Assembly (NCBI RefSeq): GCF_019091455.1
Contig: NZ_JAGXJN010000018.1
Location: 62,001 to 126,000 of the forward strand
Direction of reading: 5' to 3'
Source of the DNA: Chitinophaga sp. GbtcB8
GTDB taxonomy: Bacteria; Bacteroidota; Bacteroidia; Chitinophagales; Chitinophagaceae
DNA length: 64,000 nucleotides
In this document: positions 54,701 to 62,849 of the stretch, in pieces
Numbering within the stretch: position 1 is the first letter of the stretch
Layout of the letters: each line of letters opens with the position of its first letter
Made by a program: the position numbers and the translations under genes
The notes under the pieces: model-generated
Database searches by the model: none
What the model was told of the DNA's origin: nothing
What the model saw: only the letters and a program-made list of their open reading frames with translations

Positions 54701-57700
54701 TATTAATATTACCGCAGATGGCTTGCTGGAATCGGATGAAACCCTTGTGCTGGACGGTGCTTCTGCCGACCTGCCGGGTATTACCTTCACCACGGCCAGT
54801 GTTACCATTAAAGACCTGGATTATGTAGCCGGCATGCCTATTACCATGACGGCCGATAATAATACCATTACGGAAGGCAGCACCACAGGTGCATTGGTAA
54901 CCCTGTCATTACCGGCTGGTAAGAAAACCACTTACGATATCCCGGTAACGATCACTAAGGATGCGGCTTCCACCGCATCAGACGGGGAGCATACCGCCCT
55001 GCCCACCACGGTGATCATTAAACAGGGCACCGGTTCTGTAACCTTCCCCGCAGCGATCCTGGCCAGCACCGACAACCTGCTGGAAGATGATGAAACAATT
55101 ATCATCAATCAAAGCGCCATTGGTTTTGCAGGCAGCAATCTGACCCTTACTATTAAGGACGGCAGCAACCCGAAAATAACCGTGCAGCCGCAACCTTACT
55201 CTGCCGGTAATAAAGTGGCAGAAGGCAACAGCTATACCGTACGGATAGCGCTGGCCGCAGGTATTACACCTTACAAACCGTTTAAGGTAACGCTGACCGC
55301 CGGCAGCGCCTCTACTGCTGCAGTTACGGATTACAGCGGATTGCCCGTAACCGTAACCATCAGCCCGGGCCAGAACTTTAAGGATATAACGTTATCGGCT
55401 ATATCAGATAATATCATTGAACCGCTGGAGCTGATCCGTTTAAAAGGTACCGCCTCCGACTTTACAGGTCTTTCAGTTGACAGCCTGGATGTGTTTATTG
55501 ATGATGTGACCAGTAAAGATCCTTCCAACCTGAAGCTGAGAGTAGTGGTAGATTCTACTACCCTGCATGAAGGTAATAATGCCAAAGTAACAGTAGGTTT
55601 TGTAAAAGCGGCTATTACCGCTTCCACTAATATTTCCATAGGCATTGCGCCGGATGCCAGTTTCAGCGCAGGCGCTGCAGATTATACCGGCGTACCTGCT
55701 AGTGTAGTATTACCTGCCGGTACTAACCAAATGCAGCTTACCCTGAATATGGTGGCAGATAACCTGGTAGAAGGTACAGAACAGTTACAGCTGAAAGCTA
55801 CGGTACCAGCTCCCTACGCAGTTACCTCACCGGCTGTTATTACTATACCGGAAGCACCGGTGCAGGTGCTGGCCCTTAAAACGGCTGATGCCGCAGAACC
55901 GGCCACCAATGGAGCGTTTGTAATTAAGCTTACCAGCACGCAAATGGCAGGTAAGGATGTGAATATAACATTTACCCTGGGTGGTACGGCTAGTGCTGCA
56001 GACTGGAAAGTAGTGCCTGCCACTGCTGTTATAAAAGCCGGCACCAATAGCATAACTATCCCGGTGAATGTAACAGACGATAAGCTGGTAGAGGGTGATG
56101 AAACGGTTACACTGCAGCTGGTATCTGCCAAAATGGGTACTATTATCTTCCCGGTAGATGCTACTCTGCAAACAGTGACACTGAAAGATGATGAGAACAA
56201 TGCAGCAGGCCGCGCTATGATGATAGAAAAGATAGGGAATGCTGCAGAACCTTCCACGAAGGGCAGCTTCCGCATCCGCTTCTCAGATTCACAGCTAACG
56301 GTAATGAGAGATGTGCAGGTGACCTATAATGTAAACGGCACCGCAGCCGCCGGTTCAGACTACCTGACCCTGCCGGGAACCTTAACCATTCCTGCCGGCC
56401 AGAATGGTGTAGCCGTGAACATTACACCGATTGATGATAAGCTGGTAGAGGATACTGAATTTGTACATATTCAGCTGGCAAATGTAACCAGCACTATGAC
56501 CGGTATTACCTGGCCGCTGTCAGCCAGCTCGCAGATAAATGTGCCTATTGTTGATAATGATACCATGAAGCTGGATCTGTTCTCCACACCGGCTACGGTA
56601 AAAGAAGGGGAGCAGGTGCAGATCACCCTTAAATCACCCAGCATTAATACCAAGGACATACCGGTAGCGCTGAAAGTGATCCATGATGCCGCCAGGACCA
56701 TCACCACCAGTGTAGGCTCCCTGAACGGTAACGGTGATACGCTTACGGTAATACTACCTGCCGGTTCTACGGAATACACATTCACGATCACCTCTTTTGA
56801 TAATACTACGAATGATGATGAAGGATTTGTGAACCTGCAGATCGTACCCGATCCTTCCGGTAACCTGATCCCGAATTATGTACCGGGACTGGCCAGCCAG
56901 GTGAATGTGATCGTGGAAGATAATGATCCGCTGGACCTTTCTTTCAATGCGCCGCAGTACATGGTAAATGAAGGCAATAAACCAGGTGAGAGTATTCTGA
57001 TGGTGGAAGTGAAGCTGAGCCGCGCCGCCTCCCGCCCGGTGACCCTGCCATACCAGTTCTACAAAACAGCCGGTGTATCCTTCATTGGTACCGCAGTGCC
57101 GGGATCGGATTATGACAGTATTGTAAAACCAATTGAAATAGAGCCAGGGCAGCTGATAGGCTATATCCCGATCTCTATTGTAGGCGATGAAATATTTGAA
57201 CGGAACGATTCTTTCAGCATCCGGCTGCAGCAGCCTTCCGTATTCTCCGGCCAGAATGTACCTACTGTAGGAATGCCGGATTCCGCGGTGTGCATCATTA
57301 TAAATGATGATCCGTTCTGCCCCACCTGCGATACGGATGGGGATGGTGTATCGGATGGCAAGGAAGACCGCAACGGTAATAATGATCCTACAGATGATGA
57401 TGCCGACAATGATGGCATTCCCAACTACATGGATCTGGATTCCGATAACGACGGGGTACCGGACAGCGTGGAAGGCTGGATCACAGATGGCCGCTGGGTA
57501 AATGATAACAAGGGTAAGATCCGCGTGCATCCTGCTGTATCACCTAATGCTGATGGTATGGGTAATGATGCAATGTATGTAGAGAACATTGAAAAGTATC
57601 CCAAGAACGAAGTGGTGATCTTTAACCGCTGGGGTGGTACTGTGTACAAAACAAGCAACTATAATAACCAGGATAATAACTTCAAAGGCTTAAACAACGG

Positions 57701-57806
57701 CGGTAAGGAAGTAACAGACGGTTCTTATTTCTACCTTATTTACATCTATGATGAAACGGGTAAGAAGGAGCAGTATGCAGGGTTTATAGTTATTAAGCGG
57801 AAATAG
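51744..57806 (+). CDS. Giant Calx-beta repeat surface protein with T9SS C-terminal domain
   Basis: A 2020-residue exported protein. ATG 51744 begins a signal peptide ending VSAQ; an ATG 21 bases upstream is less likely. Residues to ~450 form an undefined beta-rich N-terminal domain. About 12 Calx-beta-like repeats follow (roughly 450-1880), each with an acidic D-N-L-x-E-G-x-E type turn (DDNLAEGTEKL, TDNLLEGDESL, ADNLVEGTEQL). Then comes a Ca-binding thrombospondin-3-like stretch (DTDGDGVSDGKED, DADNDGIPNYMD) and a gliding-type (type B) T9SS CTD: SPNADGMGND, VVIFNRWGGTVYK, GSYFYLIYIYD. It is probably exported by T9SS and adhesive or gliding-related. The gene is 14 bases upstream of its PorP/SprF partner. 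Confidence 0.93.
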   Translation: MKSNTRVVCAKAVQWLLRKLLVGALLLLAGSPVSAQVIETINETGGTIADPGLKIEILADGSFRVYRLGMSQTYEGTDDPRGIATFIGMNEFISGDPRQVKQVNWGFVSPQSGLGTPASPWKVQMVGNVVNFRADGQNTIICDLSYVKDQPYYILNYTIAAITDKLTVHAHLFLAEHAVLDAITGDWGGNSACTKGLGPDYPGPYNTIGVYRDDPCGSYPTGRSHVLRMKNGFTSFMATDAAGMVSNIPESCTLPNIYNNTYDGTENGIIVHKDMGDVFGGNVNAERVYTARILSGYGSTMTDLDGVTGIDSVPPAVTRQLTIAFEKDTASGMEGDIRHSADNLKIKVYNGSNTQTIVVTAPLYVPVIAAPTGANPGIAGVDYECKRGIMIPPGSYNNTGKLISVDTSVMILGNTNLQNNRTMTLTLDNSVNNNLVKVNTSNNVLTYTIKDDESKSITLNMPVEVDEGQNASATVSLPSGVLAAADITVTLTRKATSTTSASDVVLPASVVIKQNTNSATFTFQAQSDKILEYLETLEVQADATVLGLPQTASASVNIKDRTYDDPANRIITMRPVPGITVTEPYNGGLQFSLPAGVTTDIPINITLGVMHADPQSTASASDYTIASTAFSINSGNSVTIPFTVIDDNLAEGTEKLHVTATATDVLSRPYNFTPYDIQILDDDANALQIQPTAGQTEMTEGGAAVTFTVSLPAGTTASADIPLSITLSGEGTAADISALPDAAFKIPSGANNATFTINALTDNLLEGDESLTLNGNSSDFTVKPYTITIKDATWSDPNNRKLQLSIASSPIKEGNNSALKVGFVNNIIAGKPIVVTLTHNTGSVASATDYTLASTTITIPAGQREITVPGFITAQTDLILEKSESFTLDGASSDIPSLTVAPDSAYIDDATGDNAVNKVITIAAQQAVMNEGTGYTVTYSLPAGITTEVPIHITPKTGTGSTAADTDYTFTTIPPLDKGNPAVTGTINITADGLLESDETLVLDGASADLPGITFTTASVTIKDLDYVAGMPITMTADNNTITEGSTTGALVTLSLPAGKKTTYDIPVTITKDAASTASDGEHTALPTTVIIKQGTGSVTFPAAILASTDNLLEDDETIIINQSAIGFAGSNLTLTIKDGSNPKITVQPQPYSAGNKVAEGNSYTVRIALAAGITPYKPFKVTLTAGSASTAAVTDYSGLPVTVTISPGQNFKDITLSAISDNIIEPLELIRLKGTASDFTGLSVDSLDVFIDDVTSKDPSNLKLRVVVDSTTLHEGNNAKVTVGFVKAAITASTNISIGIAPDASFSAGAADYTGVPASVVLPAGTNQMQLTLNMVADNLVEGTEQLQLKATVPAPYAVTSPAVITIPEAPVQVLALKTADAAEPATNGAFVIKLTSTQMAGKDVNITFTLGGTASAADWKVVPATAVIKAGTNSITIPVNVTDDKLVEGDETVTLQLVSAKMGTIIFPVDATLQTVTLKDDENNAAGRAMMIEKIGNAAEPSTKGSFRIRFSDSQLTVMRDVQVTYNVNGTAAAGSDYLTLPGTLTIPAGQNGVAVNITPIDDKLVEDTEFVHIQLANVTSTMTGITWPLSASSQINVPIVDNDTMKLDLFSTPATVKEGEQVQITLKSPSINTKDIPVALKVIHDAARTITTSVGSLNGNGDTLTVILPAGSTEYTFTITSFDNTTNDDEGFVNLQIVPDPSGNLIPNYVPGLASQVNVIVEDNDPLDLSFNAPQYMVNEGNKPGESILMVEVKLSRAASRPVTLPYQFYKTAGVSFIGTAVPGSDYDSIVKPIEIEPGQLIGYIPISIVGDEIFERNDSFSIRLQQPSVFSGQNVPTVGMPDSAVCIIINDDPFCPTCDTDGDGVSDGKEDRNGNNDPTDDDADNDGIPNYMDLDSDNDGVPDSVEGWITDGRWVNDNKGKIRVHPAVSPNADGMGNDAMYVENIEKYPKNEVVIFNRWGGTVYKTSNYNNQDNNFKGLNNGGKEVTDGSYFYLIYIYDETGKKEQYAGFIVIKRK

Positions 57807-57820
57807 TCAGAACAGAGAAC

Positions 57821-58750
57821 ATGGCGATCATGAAATTACATAAGCACCTTTTTAAACTACTGGCAGCGCTGCTGCTGGCGGGGTGCTGCTGGCATCCGGC
57901 ACAGGCGCAGCAGGATCCTATTTACTCCCAGTATATGATGAACGGGATGGTAATAAACCCGGCTTATATGAGTATGGACGATGCGGTGAACCTTACGCTG
58001 GTAGGCCGTAACCAGTGGGTAGGGGTGGATGGTGCGCCTAAAACAGCTTCTCTTTCTTTTTATACTCCGTTTAAAGCAACCAATACCAGCCTGGGTTTTT
58101 CTGCCATGAATGAAAAGATCACGGTGCAGTCGCGCACTGGATTTAACTTTCATGTATCCCAGAAGATAAACCTGAATGAGAACCTGCGTTTATCCCTGGG
58201 TATCAAGCTGGGCATGTCGCAGTTCAAAGAGAATAACAGCCAGCTTACTACTACCGATCCCATATTTGCAGAAAATGCCAGCTACATGAAATCCGAAGTG
58301 GGCTTTGGAATGATGTTTTATTCGGATAAATTTTTTGTAGGCCTTTCATCGCCCACCTTCCAGAGTTTTGATATGGGTAATAAGGTTAACAAGATCGTTT
58401 ATAAGTCGCATTACTACCTTCAGGCGGGTTATTTGATGGATGCGGGTGATAATGTGAAAATAAAACCCAACATCCTGGTGCGGAAAGTAAGCGGCAGCGG
58501 CCTGGGAATTGATTTTAATACCAGCCTGCTTATTAAGGAGCTGGTATGGCTAGGTGTTTCTTACCGTACTGAAAAAACCATTACAGGTATGGTACAGGTG
58601 CGGGTTACGCCTAATTTCTCTTTCGGTTATTCTTACGATACGCCTATGTCGTCTAACCTGAAGGGAGCGCAGTCTGTTTCGCATGAAATTATGCTCAACT
58701 ACCGCTTTAACTGGTCTAAAGAGCAGGAATTATCAACGCGTTATTTCTAA
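57821..58750 (+). CDS. PorP/SprF family type IX secretion membrane protein
   Basis: A 309-residue outer-membrane barrel. Signal peptide ends AQAQ and the mature start QQDPIYSQYMMNGMVINPAY is the family hallmark, then GRNQWVGVDGAPKT. In the SprB/SprF model the barrel is needed for export or anchoring of the type-B CTD protein encoded just upstream, which this gene follows by 14 bases. Confidence 0.95.
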   Translation: MAIMKLHKHLFKLLAALLLAGCCWHPAQAQQDPIYSQYMMNGMVINPAYMSMDDAVNLTLVGRNQWVGVDGAPKTASLSFYTPFKATNTSLGFSAMNEKITVQSRTGFNFHVSQKINLNENLRLSLGIKLGMSQFKENNSQLTTTDPIFAENASYMKSEVGFGMMFYSDKFFVGLSSPTFQSFDMGNKVNKIVYKSHYYLQAGYLMDAGDNVKIKPNILVRKVSGSGLGIDFNTSLLIKELVWLGVSYRTEKTITGMVQVRVTPNFSFGYSYDTPMSSNLKGAQSVSHEIMLNYRFNWSKEQELSTRYF

Positions 58751-58793
58751 TTAAGGATTCTATTAACCAAATACACCCGTTTATTTTAAAGGT

Positions 58794-58823
58794 CCCGCAC
58801 AGCTAACTGTGCGGGCTTTTTTA
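58794..58823 (+). terminator. Terminator of the giant protein/PorP operon
   Basis: A 9-bp stem CCCGCACAG (58794-58802) with CTGTGCGGG (58807-58815), CTAA loop, followed by CTTTTTT. Confidence 0.9.
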
Positions 58824-59001
58824 GTGTGTAAATGGCTGTTAAAAGGGTGATTTAAGCGGCCTTTTGAAAAAAGACAGTTCCGGCTAAATCCGCCAGGGAA
58901 GAATTGTCGTAAATAATATAGAAGTAATATTACCGGATACACTTACAGAGCATCGAAAACATAAAATGAAGTTGTGTCTTTTTAATGGTTAACATGGGAA
59001 T
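58824..59001 (+). other. Gap between two terminators; possible small RNA
   Basis: No open frame longer than a dozen codons. It is bounded on the right by a second terminator-like hairpin (59002-59037), with no gene for it to end on the + strand. That leaves a small RNA as an option, although no consensus promoter was found in the gap. Confidence 0.25.
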
Positions 59002-59037
59002 CAGCCTGGCATTTCTTACCAGGCTGCCTTTTTAAAC
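59002..59037 (+). terminator. Orphan terminator-like hairpin
   Basis: CAGCCTGG (59002-59009) pairs with CCAGGCTG (59019-59026), followed by CCTTTTTAAA. It is 250 bases beyond the PorP stop and downstream of another terminator. Confidence 0.65.
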
Positions 59038-59038
59038 A

Positions 59039-59145
59039 GTCTACGGACTACAGACAATGGACCACAGTCCGCGGCCCTTCGCTCATATATTTGTTGGTAA
59101 ATGTTTTTTTGTTGACAGCCCACAGACCATGCTGTTCGCAGGTCT
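59039..59145. repeat. Heptad tracts, word GNCNACA/GTCCNCG
   Basis: Left tract 59039-59073 has five units of 7 (GTCTACG, GACTACA, GACAATG, GACCACA, GTCCGCG). Right tract 59111-59145 also has five units and ends on the stop codon of the GNAT gene. Between them lies a T-rich patch. Confidence 0.75.
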
Positions 59146-59642
59146 TACAGAGGTTTCTGCATTACATAATCTGTCATTAAATACCCATTCCCTATATCGG
59201 TATCTTTATTTTTAAGGATGCTGAATCCTTGTTTCTCATAAAAGAAGCGGGCTTTGTTTTCGCGGTTCACATCCAGCTCCAGGATCTGTGCGCCGGCTGT
59301 TTTTACGCGGTCTGTAACCGTGTCCATAAAGAATTTACCTACTCCTTTTCCCTGGTAATTACCATGAACATAGATCTTGTGCAGCTTATAAATACCCGGT
59401 GTATCCAGGGTACTGTAAGAGGCAAATCCAATAGGAGTAGCATCATCATACAGCAAAAGAAACTGATGCTGCAGCTCCGTCATTTGTTTGGTTAATGCGG
59501 TAGTGCTGTACATCATATCCAGCATATATTCTATTTGCGCAGGCGTAAGTAAATCCTTGTAAGTTGGGCGCCATATTATTTCGGTGAGTTCTTGTATCAG
59601 CGGTATGTCTGCCGTGGTGGCGTTTTTTACCAGTAAGTTCAT
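59145..59642 (-). CDS. GNAT family N-acetyltransferase
   Basis: A 165-residue acetyltransferase. The acetyl-CoA site is the YQGKGVGKFFMDTV (RxxGxG/A-type) motif near residue 97, preceded by LHKIYVHGN. The C-terminal ELDVNRENKARFFYEKQGF is the usual beta-bulge segment. The substrate is unknown. No operon partner. Confidence 0.9.
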   Translation of the reverse strand: MNLLVKNATTADIPLIQELTEIIWRPTYKDLLTPAQIEYMLDMMYSTTALTKQMTELQHQFLLLYDDATPIGFASYSTLDTPGIYKLHKIYVHGNYQGKGVGKFFMDTVTDRVKTAGAQILELDVNRENKARFFYEKQGFSILKNKDTDIGNGYLMTDYVMQKPL

Positions 59643-59647
59643 TTTAG

Positions 59648-59791
59648 TAATTAAGAATTAAAGATTAATAATCAATAATCAGGGATGCAACAGCTTCAAG
59701 TGATTATATGTATGCTGCGTTGGCAGGTTCAGATACTTTAGGTAATTGTGTCCGTGATTATTAATTCTTTATTATTCATTATTAATTAATT
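59648..59791. repeat. Heptad hairpin, word AATTAAT/CATTATT
   Basis: Left tract of five units from 59649 to 59683, and right tract of five units from 59756 to 59790, largely complementary. The right tract includes the PolX stop codon and last codons; the left tract lies close to the GNAT start. About 70 unrelated bases sit between. Confidence 0.8.
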
Positions 59792-61467
59792 CGGGCGGCA
59801 CGCCGCTGCTGCAAGAAGGTTTCCAGCGCGGTTCTGTCAAAGCTGCTCAGGTTTTTTTCTTTGGTGAGGCCACCTTTGCGGGCGGCCAGGGTACCGTAGT
59901 AAATATCTTTATACCCTTCAATGCTGTGTGCATCCGGGTCAATGGAGATGAGCACATTTTTTTCCAGCGCATAGGGCAGCCACTGCCAGTCCATATCCAG
60001 GCGGCGGGGATGTGCGTTCAGCTCTATCACTACATTATTGGCAGCACAGGCATCAATAATTTTCTGGTGATCAACCGGGTAACCATTACGGCTAAGCAGC
60101 AGCCGGCCGGTCATATGGCCTAATATGGTGGTGTAAGGGTTTTCAATAGCCTTTAATAAGCGGGCCATGGCTTTTTCCTCCGTCATTTTCAGAATGGAGT
60201 GCACAGAGGCTATTACCAGGTCAAAAGTAGCCAGTATTTCGTCCGGGTAGTCCAGGCTGCCATCATATAAAATATCGGCTTCTACGCTCTTAAAAATGCG
60301 AAAGGGCGCTAATGTTTTATTCAGCTCATCTATCTGCTGTTGTTGCGCCTGTATGCGTTCAATGCTTAAACCATTGGCATAAAAAGCAGAGCGGGAGTGG
60401 TCGCTGATCACCAGGTATTCCAATCCCTTTGCTTTGGCGGCTGTGGCCATTTCTTCCAGGGTATTTACGCCATCGCTCCATTGGCTATGGGAGTGGATAA
60501 TGCCTTTAATATCTTCCGGGGAAATGAGGGTGGGCAATTGTTTGCGTTTGGCCAGGTCCAGCGCCAGGCCGCCATTACGCATGCAGGGCTCAATCACATC
60601 CAGTCCTGCCTTTTCAAAAATAGCGGCTTCAGAAGTGGCGCCATTCAGCAGGGCAGCTGCTTGTCCGCCTGCATCAAAATGTTCCAGGAAAGCGGCATCT
60701 GCGGTAGTTATGAATAGTGTTTTTGCAAAGTCTTCCGGAAGGCAGGAATAGATACGCATTTTCACACGCTGTTCGTGCTGCCATAACTGTGAGTGGTCAG
60801 TCGTTTCTACCAGTGTAAAATCCGGGATGGCGCTTAACTGCTGTTCAATAACCGCGGGTGCTGCGCTTACTACCAGCTCAACTTCGTCAATAATTATTTC
60901 TGTACGCCGTACCTGTCCGGTGAGCGATACCAGGGCCGGGGCTAACATTTGCTGTAATCTTTTTTCCAGCTCCTGCGCCATGACAGCTATTTCTGCATAC
61001 AGGGAGCGGTCGCGGTTGGAGAAGTAGAATTCAATGCTTTGTTTAACATTGTCCTGCGTTTTTTGTCCAAAACCTTTCAGCAGGGTCAGGCGGTTTTCAT
61101 CACAGGCATATAACAGCTCACCTAAGGTTTCTACCTCCAGCTCTTTCCAGATGGTGGCTATTTTCTTGGGCCCCAGGCCTTTTATTTTCAGCATTTCCAA
61201 TATGCCGGGGGGAGTTTTGACAATAAAATTTTCCAGCAGGGATAATTGCCCTGTCTGCAGCATTTCCTGGATGGCTTTGTTGGTAGAGCTGCCAATGCCT
61301 TTAATGCGGGCAATGTCTTCCGGCGCAGTTTCTTTCAGCTGGCCCGGCAGCTTTTCTATGGTAAAGGAAGCGCTGGCAAATGATTTTGCTTTAAAGCTAT
61401 CCTCGCCATGGATGTCCATCAGTTTGGAGAGGAGGGAGAAGTTATCGGCAATGGTGTAGTTATCCAT
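59782..61467 (-). CDS. polX: Bacterial PolX (DNA polymerase X family with PHP domain)
   Basis: A 561-residue protein with the PolX layout: HhH 8-kDa-like domain (RIKGIGSSTNKAIQEM), second HhH (LKIKGLGPKKIATIWKE), polymerase fingers/palm (about 120-310), and a C-terminal PHP domain. The PHP metal residues are all there: HSHSQWSDG, SDHSRS, EAD, SVHS, ELNAHPRR, DPDAHS. In the palm the usual GS-x-RR...D-x-D is replaced by TGQVRR followed by E-V-E, so DNA synthesis is doubtful while nuclease activity is likely kept. Confidence 0.9.
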   Translation of the reverse strand: MDNYTIADNFSLLSKLMDIHGEDSFKAKSFASASFTIEKLPGQLKETAPEDIARIKGIGSSTNKAIQEMLQTGQLSLLENFIVKTPPGILEMLKIKGLGPKKIATIWKELEVETLGELLYACDENRLTLLKGFGQKTQDNVKQSIEFYFSNRDRSLYAEIAVMAQELEKRLQQMLAPALVSLTGQVRRTEIIIDEVELVVSAAPAVIEQQLSAIPDFTLVETTDHSQLWQHEQRVKMRIYSCLPEDFAKTLFITTADAAFLEHFDAGGQAAALLNGATSEAAIFEKAGLDVIEPCMRNGGLALDLAKRKQLPTLISPEDIKGIIHSHSQWSDGVNTLEEMATAAKAKGLEYLVISDHSRSAFYANGLSIERIQAQQQQIDELNKTLAPFRIFKSVEADILYDGSLDYPDEILATFDLVIASVHSILKMTEEKAMARLLKAIENPYTTILGHMTGRLLLSRNGYPVDHQKIIDACAANNVVIELNAHPRRLDMDWQWLPYALEKNVLISIDPDAHSIEGYKDIYYGTLAARKGGLTKEKNLSSFDRTALETFLQQRRAARIN

Positions 61468-61483
61468 AAGTGCAAGCTAAAGA

Positions 61484-61525
61484 AGATTTACGATTTTGGA
61501 TTTACGATTTTAGATTTTGATGGAT
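61484..61525. repeat. Six-unit heptad tract, word CGATTTT
   Basis: Six units in register (AGATTTA, CGATTTT, GGATTTA, CGATTTT, AGATTTT, GATGGAT) in the gap upstream of polX. No complementary arm was found nearby. It lies 16 bases upstream of the start codon on the minus strand. Confidence 0.75.
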
Positions 61526-61660
61526 GGGATTAATGCCCGGCTTCTTTACTACCATGGCGCATCCGGTATAAGGATTATGCTGTCAGGCAGCAAGCTACCG
61601 GCTAAACTATTATTCCAGCCCGGCCTTTGAACTTTTACGGCTCTAGGGCCATAAATAAAA

Positions 61661-61690
61661 AAAATCCCGGCATTTGCCGGGATTTTTTAT
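61661..61690. terminator. Bidirectional terminator after the rplU-rpmA-histone-like genes
   Basis: AAAATCCCGGC (61661-61671) pairs with GCCGGGATTTT (61676-61686), 4-base loop, with T tracts on both strands. It is 23 bases beyond the histone-like stop on the minus strand. Confidence 0.9.
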
Positions 61691-61712
61691 TCTACAAGTT
61701 GTAAATCCGATC

Positions 61713-61991
61713 TTACATTGCCGGACTAGAAGGAGCTGAAGGAGCTGAAGGTGCAGAAGGTTTCTTCTTAGCAGCAGCTTTCTTTTTAGGAGCAGCTTTC
61801 TTAGCAGCGGCTTTCTTTTTAGGAGCAGCTTTCTTAGCAGCGGCTTTCTTTTTAGGAGCGGCTTTCTTAGCAGCAGCTTTCTTTTTAGGAGCGGCTTTCT
61901 TAGCAGCAGCTTTCTTTTTAGGAGCGGCTTTCTTAGCAGCAGCTTTTTTCTTAGGCGCTGCTTTTTTAGCAGCTTTTTTAATTGTTGCCAT
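61713..61991 (-). CDS. Histone H1-like lysine/alanine-rich repeat protein
   Basis: A 92-residue, highly basic protein. ATG 61991 (MATIKKAAKK) is preferred over 62054. It has six tandem copies of an 11-residue unit KAAPKKKAAAK (33 bp), then a low-complexity tail rich in Ser, Ala and Pro. This resembles the histone H1 C-terminal tail and bacterial Hc1/AlgP-like proteins that bind DNA or RNA. It probably coats or compacts nucleic acid. It lies downstream of rpmA and may be co-expressed with ribosomal proteins, given no terminator between. The gap to rpmA is 77 bases. Confidence 0.85.
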   Translation of the reverse strand: MATIKKAAKKAAPKKKAAAKKAAPKKKAAAKKAAPKKKAAAKKAAPKKKAAAKKAAPKKKAAAKKAAPKKKAAAKKKPSAPSAPSAPSSPAM

Positions 61992-62068
61992 TGTTTTTTG
62001 AATTTGGGTTAGTAAATGATAATTGGGTATTAAAAAAAACTTTATGGCAAACACCGCATAGCTTTCGC

Positions 62069-62335
62069 TTATGCGGTGGCGTCAAGTGCTTTAACGGAAA
62101 CGTAGGTTCTGTTCTCACGTCCTTTACGGAACTCAACTACACCGTCGCTGGTGGCAAAAATGGTGAAATCTTTACCAACACCTACATTTGTACCAGGATG
62201 GTATACGGTACCTCTCTGGCGGATAATTATGTTACCGGCTACAGCAGCTTGTCCACCGAAAATCTTTACACCCAGTCTTTTGCTCTGGGAGTCGCGGCCG
62301 TTCTTTACGCTGCCTTCACCTTTTTTGTGTGCCAT
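62069..62335 (-). CDS. rpmA: 50S ribosomal protein L27
   Basis: Component of the large subunit near the peptidyl transferase centre. 88 residues. MAHKKGEGSVKNGRDSQSKRLGVK is the standard start (quoted in parts: MAHKKGEGSV, GRDSQSKRLG). It begins 28 bases after rplU. No N-terminal propeptide is present, unlike the Firmicutes form. Confidence 0.97.
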   Translation of the reverse strand: MAHKKGEGSVKNGRDSQSKRLGVKIFGGQAAVAGNIIIRQRGTVYHPGTNVGVGKDFTIFATSDGVVEFRKGRENRTYVSVKALDATA

Positions 62336-62363
62336 TCTATTTTAGAATTTAAACTTTAAAAAA

Positions 62364-62666
62364 TTAAGCAATGTCGCTGATCTTGATCTTAGTAAAGTGA
62401 GTACGGTGACCAACTTTCTTTCTGAAGCCTTTTCTTCTCTTCATTTTGAAAGCGATTACTTTATCACCCTGAACATGACCCAGGATCTCTGCTTTAACCA
62501 CTGATTTTACATCAGTACCTATTGTCAGCGTGCCAGCGTTATCTGTCAGCAGTACATCAGAGAACTCGACTTTGTCGCCGATATTACCTGTTAACTGCTG
62601 TACAAAGATCTCCTGGTCTTTTTGTACTTTGAATTGCTGACCTGCGATTTTTACAACTGCAAACAT
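62364..62666 (-). CDS. rplU: 50S ribosomal protein L21
   Basis: Large-subunit protein that binds 23S rRNA. 100 residues: MFAVVKIAGQQFKVQKD at the start and FKMKRRKGFRKKVGHRT near the end. First gene of rplU-rpmA. A full-consensus promoter lies upstream, giving a leader of about 17 nt. Confidence 0.97.
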   Translation of the reverse strand: MFAVVKIAGQQFKVQKDQEIFVQQLTGNIGDKVEFSDVLLTDNAGTLTIGTDVKSVVKAEILGHVQGDKVIAFKMKRRKGFRKKVGHRTHFTKIKISDIA

Positions 62667-62689
62667 AATTAGCCAAAAATAATTTCCTG

Positions 62690-62720
62690 CAAAAGTACTA
62701 CTTGTTTTTTAATTGACAAA
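62690..62720 (-). promoter_or_regulatory. Consensus promoter of rplU-rpmA
   Basis: On the minus strand TTTG (62720-62717), a 19-base spacer, and TACTTTTG (62697-62690): a textbook Bacteroidota housekeeping promoter, with transcription predicted from about 62684. Confidence 0.75.
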
Positions 62721-62849
62721 CTTTTCTGCTTTATTTAGTATTTCTAAATTAAAAGCAAATTGCCACATATAAGCTAATGACCCCAAATGAGAAAGAGCTT
62801 ATTCTTTTCAAAGATACGTAGTTTATTCAATTTTAGATTTATTTAATGG

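Noticed and set aside
61713..61991. 33-bp tandem repeats that could suggest a CRISPR array
   Set aside because: There are no unique spacers; the repeats are coding units of the Lys/Ala-rich protein.
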